Shown: one piece after another, positions 23,105 through 29,989 of the stretch
Position numbering within the stretch: the stretch's first letter is position 1
How the letters are laid out: each line of letters opens with the position of its first letter
Assembly: GCA_041495845.1 (NCBI GenBank)
Contig: JBGQDM010000036.1
Coordinates: 1-29,989, forward strand
Direction of reading: 5' to 3'
Origin: JBGQDM01 sp041495845
GTDB taxonomy: Bacteria > Acidobacteriota > Terriglobia > Terriglobales > Acidobacteriaceae
DNA length: 29,989 nt
Made by a program: the position numbers and the translations under genes
Notes under the pieces: model-generated
What the model saw: the letters and a program-made list of their open reading frames with translations, nothing else
Databases searched by the model: none
What the model was told of the DNA's origin: nothing

Positions 23105-26100
23105 TCACTCGATAATGCGAACACTGTTCCGCCCGCAAAGTCCCTCAACCCGCGCTAGAAAATCCCTGTCCGGCAACACATTATAGCTTCCCGCTTCCAG
23201 CACAGCCATGAAATCGCCGGGCCGCTCCACATCAAACAACACCTTGGCTGCGCCCGATTTCTCGCGGAACAAGGCGTGCAGCGCATCCACCGTACCTTCG
23301 GTCGCGGTATCCAGCGGCACCCGGATGCGCAGCGCCCGCGCCAACTGCGGCCGCGCTTCTTCCAGCGGCGTGATTTCGCTCACCGTCAATTTCGGATTGG
23401 CCCCCTCCTCCACGCGCACTCCGCCGCGCACCAGCACTGGAACTTCCAGCTTCACCTTCTCCTGCAGTCGGCGATACGCTTCGGGAAACACCAGTAAATC
23501 CACTGTCCCGGCTAAGTCTTCCAGCACTCCTTGCGCGTAAAACTCGCCCTTTTTTGACTTGAGCACGCGCACATTGGCCAGCACACCGCCCACCAGAATC
23601 TCCCCCTGCCCCGTGCTCTTGATCTCCGCAATCTGGTCGGTGCTGCGCGCCCCAAACTCCGCCAGCTTGTCCTTGTACTTTTCCAGCGGATGGCCGGTAA
23701 TAAAGAATCCGAGAATTTCCTTCTCCGCGCTCAGCCGTGTGTTTTCGTCCCAGTCCGGTACATTCGGCAACACGTCATGGCCGTTCGCCGCCCCGTTTGC
23801 GCCAGTTTCTTCCGCGAACACGCCAAACAGGCCGTGCTGGCCGCTTTCCACGTCGCGCTGGGCCTTCTGTGCCCGCTCCATCGCTTTGTCCAGTACCGCC
23901 ATGAGTTGTGCGCGGCGCCCCAGCGGGTCCGCCGCTCCGCTCTTCACCAGGGATTCCAGCACCCGCTTGTTCAACAGGCGTAAGTCCACGTTTTCGCAGA
24001 ACTCGTACACCGACTTGAACTGCCCCAACTTCCTGCGCGCCGTCACAATGGACTCGATGGCATTCCCACCAACATTTTTCACCGCCGCCAGCCCAAAGCG
24101 AATCGCGTTGCCATGCGGCGTAAAGTTCGCATCGCTCACGTTGATGTCCGGTGGCTCGACCGCAATCCCCATCTCGCGGCACTCGTTGATGTACTTCACC
24201 ACATCATCCGTGCTGCCCGTCACCGAGGTTAACAGCGCCGCCATGAACTCCACCGGATAGTGCGTCTTCAAGAAAGCCGTCTGGTACGCCAGCAGCGCAT
24301 ACGCCGCCGAATGTGATTTATTGAAGCCATACCCGGCAAACTGCGCCATCAAATCAAAAATCTTCTCCACCTTTTTCGGCGGATAGCCGCGCTCCACCGC
24401 GCCCCGCACAAACCGTTCCCGCTGCGCCGCCATCTCCTCCGCCTGCTTCTTGCCCATGGCTCGGCGCAGCAAATCGGCTTCTCCCAGCGAATATCCCGCC
24501 AGCCGGTTGGCGATTTGCATCACCTGTTCCTGGTAGACGATGACCCCCAGCGTCTCGGCAAGAATTTCCTTCAACTCCGGCAGTTCGTACTCGATCTTCC
24601 GCCGTCCATGTTTGCGCTCGATAAAGTCGTCAATCATGCCGCCCTGAATCGGTCCCGGACGATACAGCGCGTTCAGCGCGGTCAGGTCTTCGATCGAGTC
24701 CGGACGATACCGCCGCAGCACATCGCGCATGCCGTGCGATTCAAACTGGAACACGCCGGAAGTCAACCCTTTGTGAAACACCTTCGTGTACGTCTCTTTG
24801 TCGGCCAGTTCAATCTCGTCCAGCCGCAAGTGCTGGCTGCGCGTTTGCACCATCAGCTTGAGCGCGTCATCCAGAATGGTCAGCGTGGTCAGCCCCAGGA
24901 AATCCATCTTGAGCAGGCCCAGCTTCTCGATCGCGTTCATGTCGAACGCGGTGACAATTTCGTTGTTCTTGGTGCGGTGCAGCGGCACCAGCTCAATCAG
25001 CGGGCGCGGCGCAATCACCACTCCCGCCGCATGTACCCCGGCATTGCGCACCAGCCCTTCCAACTTCAGCGCCGTGTCCAGCAACTCCCGCACCTGCGCA
25101 TCGTTCTCATACGCCTGCTGCATCTGCGGCGAGTCTTTCAGCGATTGCGTCAGCGTAATGTTGAGCTGCGCCGGCACCATCTTGGCAATGCGGTCCACGT
25201 CGGGGTAAGGAATGTCCATCGCCCGGCCTACATCCTTGATCGCCGCCTTCGCCTGCATGGTGCCGAAGGTGATGATCTGGGCCACATTTTCGCGTCCGTA
25301 CTTCTGCGTCACGTAGCTGATGACTTCGCCACGCCGATTCATGCAGAAATCAATGTCGATATCGGGCATGGAAACGCGTTCCGGATTTAGAAAGCGCTCA
25401 AACAGCAGCTCGTGCTGCAGCGGATCAATGTCGGTGATGCCCAGCGAATAGGCCACCAACGCCCCCGCCGCCGAACCACGCCCCGGCCCCACGGGAATCT
25501 GGTTGTCCCGCGCATAACGGATAAAGTCCCAGACAATCAGGAAATACCCCGCATACTTCATCTGCTGGATGATCTGGATTTCGCGGTTCAGGCGTGGCTC
25601 GTAATCACTCAGCGGCTTCTTCAGCCGCCCCTGCTGCTTCAGTCCACTCAGCACTTCCAGCCGCCGCGCAAACCCCTGCCGCGTCACATGCTCGAAATAG
25701 CTGTCAATGGTGAAGCCCGGCGGTACGGTAAATTCCGGAAACGGCGAGCTCACCTTCTCCAGCCGCATGCTGCACCGCTCGGCGATTTCCACCGTCCGCG
25801 TCAGCGCCGAAGGCGTGTCCCGAAACACCTGCTCCATCTCCGCCGCATTCTTTACAAAGAACTGGTTGCCCTGGAATTTCATCCGGTTCTCTTCCCGGAT
25901 GGATTTGCCCGTCTGGATGCACACCATCACATCCTGGGCGTGGGCATCGTCTTCGCAGAGGTAGTGGCTGTCGTTGGTCGCCACCAGTGGAATCCCGGTT
26001 TCCTGCTCCAGCCGCAACAAGCCCGGATGGATGCGGTGCTCCATCTCCAAACCCTGGTCTTGAATTTCGAGGAAGAAATTGTCCCGGCCAAAAATCTCGC

Positions 26101-26584
26101 GGAAAAATCCGGCTGCTTCGCGGGCGGCGGTAAAGTTGTTTTCCGTCAGCCGCTCCGCCACCTCACCTTTCAAGCATCCGGAAAGCCCAATCAGACCGCG
26201 GCTGTGCTCCGCCAGAAACTTCTTGCTGATGCGTGGCTTGTAGTAGAAGCCGTGCAGCGAGGCTTCCGAGGTGATGCGCACCAGGTTGCGATACCCTTCC
26301 TCGTTCTCCGCCAGCACCACCAGATGGTTGTACGTGTCCCCTTCCGGCGGGGAGCGGTGGTCGTCCTTCTTGCAGACGTAGAGCTCGCACCCGACGATGG
26401 GTTTCACTCCTGCCTTGTGCGCCGCATTCACAAAGTGCACCGCCCCAAACATGTTGCCGTGGTCGGTCATGGCCACGGCGGACATGCCTTGGCGCTGCAC
26501 GTGTTCGCAGAGTTTCTCGACGTCGCAGGCGCCGTCGAGCATCGAGTAGTCGGTATGCAGATGCAGGTGAACGAAGTCAGCCAT
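23105..26584 (-). CDS. dnaE: DNA polymerase III subunit alpha
   Basis: The 1159-residue protein has the length of E. coli DnaE. Domains in order are the PHP domain (HLHTDYSMLDGACDV, MTDHGNMFG, VGCELYV), the palm with PDIDIDF at about 400-406 holding two catalytic aspartates, and KMDFLGLTTL near 560 with the third. Finger and helix-hairpin regions follow (LAGYSLGEADLLRRAMGKK, GYGFNKSHSAAYALLAYQTA). An OB-fold near residue 990 (ILVGGVLANVRVLKSKKGEF) and a C-terminal tau-binding-type region complete it. This is the replicative polymerase, and the PHP histidines look intact. It lies 70 bases after the upstream poly(A) polymerase-like gene on the same strand. Confidence 0.97.
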   Translation of the reverse strand: MADFVHLHLHTDYSMLDGACDVEKLCEHVQRQGMSAVAMTDHGNMFGAVHFVNAAHKAGVKPIVGCELYVCKKDDHRSPPEGDTYNHLVVLAENEEGYRNLVRITSEASLHGFYYKPRISKKFLAEHSRGLIGLSGCLKGEVAERLTENNFTAAREAAGFFREIFGRDNFFLEIQDQGLEMEHRIHPGLLRLEQETGIPLVATNDSHYLCEDDAHAQDVMVCIQTGKSIREENRMKFQGNQFFVKNAAEMEQVFRDTPSALTRTVEIAERCSMRLEKVSSPFPEFTVPPGFTIDSYFEHVTRQGFARRLEVLSGLKQQGRLKKPLSDYEPRLNREIQIIQQMKYAGYFLIVWDFIRYARDNQIPVGPGRGSAAGALVAYSLGITDIDPLQHELLFERFLNPERVSMPDIDIDFCMNRRGEVISYVTQKYGRENVAQIITFGTMQAKAAIKDVGRAMDIPYPDVDRIAKMVPAQLNITLTQSLKDSPQMQQAYENDAQVRELLDTALKLEGLVRNAGVHAAGVVIAPRPLIELVPLHRTKNNEIVTAFDMNAIEKLGLLKMDFLGLTTLTILDDALKLMVQTRSQHLRLDEIELADKETYTKVFHKGLTSGVFQFESHGMRDVLRRYRPDSIEDLTALNALYRPGPIQGGMIDDFIERKHGRRKIEYELPELKEILAETLGVIVYQEQVMQIANRLAGYSLGEADLLRRAMGKKQAEEMAAQRERFVRGAVERGYPPKKVEKIFDLMAQFAGYGFNKSHSAAYALLAYQTAFLKTHYPVEFMAALLTSVTGSTDDVVKYINECREMGIAVEPPDINVSDANFTPHGNAIRFGLAAVKNVGGNAIESIVTARRKLGQFKSVYEFCENVDLRLLNKRVLESLVKSGAADPLGRRAQLMAVLDKAMERAQKAQRDVESGQHGLFGVFAEETGANGAANGHDVLPNVPDWDENTRLSAEKEILGFFITGHPLEKYKDKLAEFGARSTDQIAEIKSTGQGEILVGGVLANVRVLKSKKGEFYAQGVLEDLAGTVDLLVFPEAYRRLQEKVKLEVPVLVRGGVRVEEGANPKLTVSEITPLEEARPQLARALRIRVPLDTATEGTVDALHALFREKSGAAKVLFDVERPGDFMAVLEAGSYNVLPDRDFLARVEGLCGRNSVRIIE

Positions 26585-26654
26585 CGTAGGAGTTCATTCT
26601 AGGGCCGCGGGGGGGCCGGTTGGCTGTGGAAATTGAGGACGGTGGCGAAATGCC

Positions 26655-28286
26655 CTACCGCCGCTTCTTGGGCTTTGACTTCGGTTTTGCCTTCGACTTT
26701 TGTTTTGGCTTTGGCTTTGATTTCGGTTTGGCCTTCGGCTTGGCAGATTTCTTGGTCGCAGGCGGTTGCGGCTTGGTTGGCAGCTTGGTCGCGGCTGGCT
26801 TGGGCAGAGCAGTCGGCTTGGTCGGAACTGCTGGCTTCGCGGGCACTGCGGCTGGTATCTTGGCCAGCGCAGGCGCCGCAGCCGCCGGAGATTTCACCAG
26901 CGCCGCCTTCCCTTTTCCCTTCATCGGCGCAGCAGCAGCAGCAACAGCCGGCAACGGTGCCTGGATCTTGGGCGCCCGCCCGCGCTTCGGCGGTGGCGGT
27001 GGGGGCGGTGGGGGTGGCGCCAGCGGCTTCAGAAAGCGCATGACTTCCGTATGCGAGCGCATCTTCCCGTCCAGCAATAACAAAAACACATCGTGTGCGA
27101 TCTTGGCGTATCCCGGCATGGACGGCGTAATGCGCAGCTCCGTCATCTCCGGCAACGGAACCCGCTGCTGCACCTGCCGCCACTTGCCCAGGAAATTCTT
27201 GATCTTCAGCGCGACTGCCTGTTGCCGCGCCGTCACTGCCAGAAACAACACCATCTCCGGCCGTGCGCTGGAAAGTAACTGCCAGGCCCGCGCGGGCGTC
27301 GCCGCTTCTTTGCCGGAGAGCCGCTTGGCCAGTTCCTTGGCGTGGTCTTCCAAATCGCGCCACGCCTCCACCAGTCCGCGACGCGGAATCGCCTTCTGCA
27401 AATCGTGCACTTCTTTACTGCCCAGCTTGGCCGTGAGGAACTCCATCACCGCCGGCGCAGGATCGGGCAGATAGCCCAGTTCGTTCATCTGCTGCCGGGT
27501 TTTCACCAGCGTGCTCAGGCGGGCGGTGTCCACTTTCGCCGTCGTCCAGTGCGCACTCAGAATCTTGAGCCAGCCTTCCTTTTCCAGCACCTTCACGATG
27601 TGGAGCGGGTCATCCTCATACGCCAACTGCTCAATTTCGTAACCGATCGCCTCGTCGCGAATATGTTTGATGTACTCGCCTTCGCGCGCCGCTTCAAACC
27701 GCGCCTGCGTACGCTCTTCCAGCGGCCAATGAAAGCGCGCCGCGAAACGGCTGGCGCGAATCAGTCGCGACGGATCTTCCAGAAACGCGTAGTTGTGCAG
27801 CACCCGGAGCAGCTTTGCTTCAATGTCGGCCGCGCCGTTAAACGGATCCAGCAGCAATCCCCGCGAACCCTCGTTCAGCGACAAGGCCATCGCGTTGACC
27901 GTGAAATCGCGCCGCCGCAGGTCTTCGCTGATGGTGGACGCCGCAATCACTGGCGGCTTGCCGGTCTTCTCGTAGGTCTCCGTGCGCGCCATGCTCAACT
28001 CGGCGCGCATATTTCCCGGCAACAGCAGATAGAGGGTGTGCGTCTCCTCGTTGACGCCCTGCACCTTCACTCCAGCCCGCTCCAACTCCTTTTGCAGGCG
28101 CAGCGGATTGCCCTGCAGGGTGAAGTCGAGGTCGCGCATGGGAAACCCGGTGATCAGGTCGCGCACCGCTCCGCCCGTCAGATACAGATTGGCGTCGGCG
28201 CTTCGCGCCACGTCCTGCACCACCGAGACCCCGCGCAACTGCTCCGGGTTCAGTCGAATTTCCAAGGTATAAATGTAGTCAGCCAT
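26655..28286 (-). CDS. Class II poly(A) polymerase / CCA-adding-family nucleotidyltransferase with a basic histone H1-like tail
   Basis: The product is 543 residues. The catalytic head shows LTGGAVRDLITG (GG motif, 36-47), the metal-binding RDLDFTL with Asp52 and Asp54, the RRRDFTVNAMAL motif near 125, and the ED-x-x-RL-x-RA-x-RFAARF helix. These define the class II CCA-adding enzyme/PcnB superfamily. CCA addition and poly(A) addition cannot be told apart by eye. From about residue 423 the protein switches to ten prolines, then an Ala/Pro/Lys-rich tail of about 120 residues ending in repeated K-P-K/K-S units and KKRR. The tail resembles histone H1-like or nucleic-acid-binding extensions and is encoded by low-complexity DNA. 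Confidence 0.88.
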   Translation of the reverse strand: MADYIYTLEIRLNPEQLRGVSVVQDVARSADANLYLTGGAVRDLITGFPMRDLDFTLQGNPLRLQKELERAGVKVQGVNEETHTLYLLLPGNMRAELSMARTETYEKTGKPPVIAASTISEDLRRRDFTVNAMALSLNEGSRGLLLDPFNGAADIEAKLLRVLHNYAFLEDPSRLIRASRFAARFHWPLEERTQARFEAAREGEYIKHIRDEAIGYEIEQLAYEDDPLHIVKVLEKEGWLKILSAHWTTAKVDTARLSTLVKTRQQMNELGYLPDPAPAVMEFLTAKLGSKEVHDLQKAIPRRGLVEAWRDLEDHAKELAKRLSGKEAATPARAWQLLSSARPEMVLFLAVTARQQAVALKIKNFLGKWRQVQQRVPLPEMTELRITPSMPGYAKIAHDVFLLLLDGKMRSHTEVMRFLKPLAPPPPPPPPPPKRGRAPKIQAPLPAVAAAAAPMKGKGKAALVKSPAAAAPALAKIPAAVPAKPAVPTKPTALPKPAATKLPTKPQPPATKKSAKPKAKPKSKPKPKQKSKAKPKSKPKKRR

Positions 28287-28569
28287 AGCGCGCGTCTATT
28301 GCCTGCCTTCCGCCGGGAAATCGAGCCGGTAGTTGCCTTCCTCCGGACACACGGCCGGGAGATGACGGGAACTGAACTTTCGGCTGTAAGTCTCTCTATA
28401 CAAGGAGCTTAGGCTTGCAGACATCATTGGGTGGAACACGCGAGGTTAACATACCGTTTATCTTTTGGCTACAGGGAATGCCAAAAAAGGAACGCAAGCT
28501 GAGGAAAAGTGGGAGAATCCCCTAGGAACCGCCTGCGCCTCCAGCTGCCCGGTGCTTCCCGCCCCAGCC

Positions 28570-29049
28570 ATGCCCTCGACGCACAAAAAGGTCATCGTCC
28601 GCAAGATGGATCGCGACTCGGTCAATGGCTATGTCTCACCCTCCAGCTATATTGCCGATGGCAAGCTCGAGTTGCTCAATACCGCCGGCAATGTCGTAGG
28701 CATTGATCTGCGCGATATTAAGGGCGTCTACTTCGTCCGCGAGTTCGGCGATTCGGAAAGCATGGCCCGCAAGACTTTCACCACCCGGCCCCGCAGCGAA
28801 GGCCTCTGGGTCCGGCTCAAGTTCAAGGACAACGAAATCCTGGAAGGCCTCATGCCCACCGACCTCATGCTGGGCCCGGTGGAAGGCTACCTGATCAACC
28901 CGCCTGACCTGCGGTCGAATACCCAGCGCATCTTCGTACCCCAAACCGCGCTGGCCTCACTCACCGTACTGGCTGTCATCGGAGTCCAGAAACGCCGCCG
29001 CCTCCCCTCCAGCCCCGACCAGCGCCAGGAACGACTCTTCCAGGAATAG
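28570..29049 (+). CDS. Uncharacterised small protein with two similar beta-rich halves
   Basis: The predicted start is the ATG at 28570, giving 159 residues. A TTG start 105 bases upstream would add a Cys/Pro-rich stretch without family character. No signal peptide or membrane helix is visible. The first half (KKVIVRKMDRDSVNGYVSPSSY ... IDLRDIKGVYFVRE) and the second (LWVRLKFKDNEILEGLMPTDL ... VPQTALASLTVLAV) share the pattern V-x-V/L-x-x-x-D-x-x-x-x-x-G-Y/L, followed by a short strand and a Phe/Val-rich strand. This suggests two tandem SH3- or Sm-like barrels. I do not recognise a characterised homologue; a DUF found in Acidobacteria and Myxococcota may match. It has no co-directional operon partner. 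Confidence 0.7.
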   Translation: MPSTHKKVIVRKMDRDSVNGYVSPSSYIADGKLELLNTAGNVVGIDLRDIKGVYFVREFGDSESMARKTFTTRPRSEGLWVRLKFKDNEILEGLMPTDLMLGPVEGYLINPPDLRSNTQRIFVPQTALASLTVLAVIGVQKRRRLPSSPDQRQERLFQE

Positions 29050-29100
29050 AACAGGTCTCGTTGGTGGTAGGAGGTTGCTTGGAAGCGTCCGCCCGTAAGC

Positions 29101-29230
29101 ATTTCTCCGCGGTCTCTGCGGCAGTTCCCAGCGTCCTCTGCGTTTTAAGATTTTCGCCCTTCGTTCTAAGATTTTCTCCCTTTCCCAAAATCTTTCTGAA
29201 TCCGTGCAATCCGTGGCCGGCCTGTGTGTC
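29101..29230 (+). repeat. Degenerate intergenic repeats before lpxD
   Basis: The 212-base gap between the small protein gene and lpxD holds recurring pieces. TAAGATTTTCGCCCTT (29146-29161) and TAAGATTTTCTCCCTT (29167-29182) are direct repeats with one mismatch and a 21-base period. AATCCGTG occurs at 29199 and again at 29208, and CTCCGCGGTCTCTGCGG at 29105-29121 resembles the minus-strand piece at 6020-6058. No open reading frame of note lies here. They look like decayed dispersed repeats, and no clear promoter was found. Confidence 0.55.
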
Positions 29231-29261
29231 CCGCGCCCGTCTGCGGTAAGCTGTGATCTCC

Positions 29262-29989
29262 ATGAAACTCGGACGACTCGCTTCCACCCTCGGCGCCACC
29301 CTGGAAAACGGTTCTCCCGATCTAGAAATCACAGGCGTGGCCGGCATCGAACACGCCCGCCCCGGCGAAATCACGTTCGTAGCAAATCCCAAGTACGGCT
29401 CCGCCGTCCGGAGCACGAAAGCGTCCGCCGTCATCGTGGACCACGTCTTCCCCGCCGCGGACACAACGTTGTTGCGCGTAAAGAACCCGTACTTCGCCTT
29501 TGCCCGTGCGCTCGAACTTTTTTACCAGCCGCCGCAGTACACTCCCGGAATTCATCCCACTGCGGTGCTGCATCCCACCGCCAAGATCGGCGCCGGCGCT
29601 CATCTTGGGCCTTACGTAGTCGTGGACGAGGACGTAGTCATTGGCACGCACGCCGTTCTTCTCGCCCATACCGTCATCTACCGCGATGCCCGCATCGGCG
29701 ATCGTTTCTTCGCCCACGCCCACAGCGTCGTCCGCGAACACTGCCGCCTCGGGGACGATGTGATTTTGCAGAATGGCGCGGTCATCGGCGCGGACGGCTT
29801 CGGCTTCGCTCAAGACGATACCGGCGCCTGGCACAAGATCGTTCAGTCCGGCCTCACCGTGCTCGCCGATCAGGTTGAAATCCAGGCCAATGCCTGCGTG
29901 GACCGGGCCAGCGTGGGCGAAACCCGCATCGGCCGCGGCTCCAAAATTGACAATCTGGTCCAGGTGGGTCACGGCTCCAGCGTGGGTGA
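29262..29989 (+). CDS. lpxD: UDP-3-O-acylglucosamine N-acyltransferase LpxD, 3' end beyond window
   Basis: The gene begins at the ATG at 29262 and is open to the right edge (242 whole codons). The N-terminal uridine-binding domain (about 1-100; ITGVAGIEHARPGEITFVANPKY, KASAVIVD) is followed by left-handed beta-helix hexapeptide repeats (IHPTAVLHPTAKIGAGAHLGPYVVVDEDVVIGTHA). ADGFGFAQDDTGAWHKI and the VQVGHGSSVG segment, whose His corresponds to the catalytic His239 of E. coli, are present. LpxD adds the N-linked acyl chain in lipid A synthesis. It shows the organism makes lipopolysaccharide. The final bases spell TGA but in a different frame. Confidence 0.95.
   Translation, partial: MKLGRLASTLGATLENGSPDLEITGVAGIEHARPGEITFVANPKYGSAVRSTKASAVIVDHVFPAADTTLLRVKNPYFAFARALELFYQPPQYTPGIHPTAVLHPTAKIGAGAHLGPYVVVDEDVVIGTHAVLLAHTVIYRDARIGDRFFAHAHSVVREHCRLGDDVILQNGAVIGADGFGFAQDDTGAWHKIVQSGLTVLADQVEIQANACVDRASVGETRIGRGSKIDNLVQVGHGSSVG

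Noticed and set aside
25412..26602. Long open frame on the plus strand opposite dnaE (396 codons)
   Set aside because: It is antisense to a clear polymerase gene, is rich in Arg/His/Gln and has no recognisable motif. GC-rich codon bias keeps the opposite strand open.
26991..27018. GGTGGCGGTGGG-type tandem repeat that could be read as a repeat array
   Set aside because: It simply encodes the proline run of the poly(A) polymerase-like protein on the minus strand. There are no spacers, so it is not a CRISPR array.
28478..28525. Fifteen-codon basic open frame (MPKKERKLRKSGRIP) before the small protein gene
   Set aside because: Only a poor ribosome binding site precedes it, no attenuator structure was found, and such short frames are expected by chance.
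28287..28569. Possible tRNA or small RNA gene in the divergent spacer
   Set aside because: No cloverleaf, CCA end or stable hairpin followed by a T-run is visible. TATACA at 28397 lacks a fitting -35, so no promoter is claimed.
29984..29989. Apparent TGA stop of lpxD at the window end
   Set aside because: The TGA is out of frame; the lpxD frame continues through GGT-GA and past the edge.

Overview
The window looks like a stretch of an Acidobacteriota chromosome. This is inferred from roughly 60% GC, a VPS10/BNR-type secreted propeller protein, a vitamin K epoxide reductase paired with a thioredoxin-like partner, a Tol-Pal locus with an Ig-like insert in Pal, an lpxD gene (so a Gram-negative envelope), and degenerate intergenic repeats. 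No rRNA or tRNA gene, CRISPR array, phage gene, transposase or integrase was seen. Gene density is high, and 25 protein genes are supported. Two of them run off the window edges: the BNR protein on the left and lpxD on the right.

Region 1 (1-13794, minus strand) is a run of co-directional genes read from right to left. It starts with a large degenerate-HAD/fatty acyl reductase fusion, followed by a thioester-reductase-like SDR, a polysaccharide pyruvyl transferase family protein, an acyl-activating enzyme, a crotonase, an acyl carrier protein, a second acyl-activating enzyme and a diacylglycerol-kinase-family lipid kinase. Many junctions are 4-base ATGA/GTGA overlaps or short overlaps, which indicates translational coupling. 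I read the eight genes at 3404-13794 as one acyl-activation, reduction and phosphorylation pathway for an unidentified lipid. After them come a thioredoxin-like protein and VKOR (periplasmic disulfide formation), an esterase and the BNR-repeat secreted protein.

Region 2 (13930-18935, plus strand) is a complete Tol-Pal operon: tolQ, tolR, a TonB/TolA-type protein, tolB, pal and cpoB. It diverges from region 1 across a 135-base spacer that contains a consensus -10 box.

Region 3 (19015-28286, minus strand) reads, in transcription order, as a class II poly(A) polymerase/CCA-adding-family enzyme with a histone-H1-like tail, dnaE, accA, and then the alpha and beta subunits of a 2-oxoacid:ferredoxin oxidoreductase. 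The last pair has its own candidate -10 box. These are mostly housekeeping functions: RNA end processing, replication, fatty acid precursor supply and central carbon metabolism.

Region 4 (28570-29989, plus strand) holds a small unrecognised protein built from two similar beta-rich halves, a repeat-bearing intergenic stretch, and the start of lpxD (lipid A biosynthesis).

The most promising candidate for something undescribed is the region 1 lipid operon. Its first gene appears to have lost the HAD nucleophile while keeping an intact-looking reductase core.
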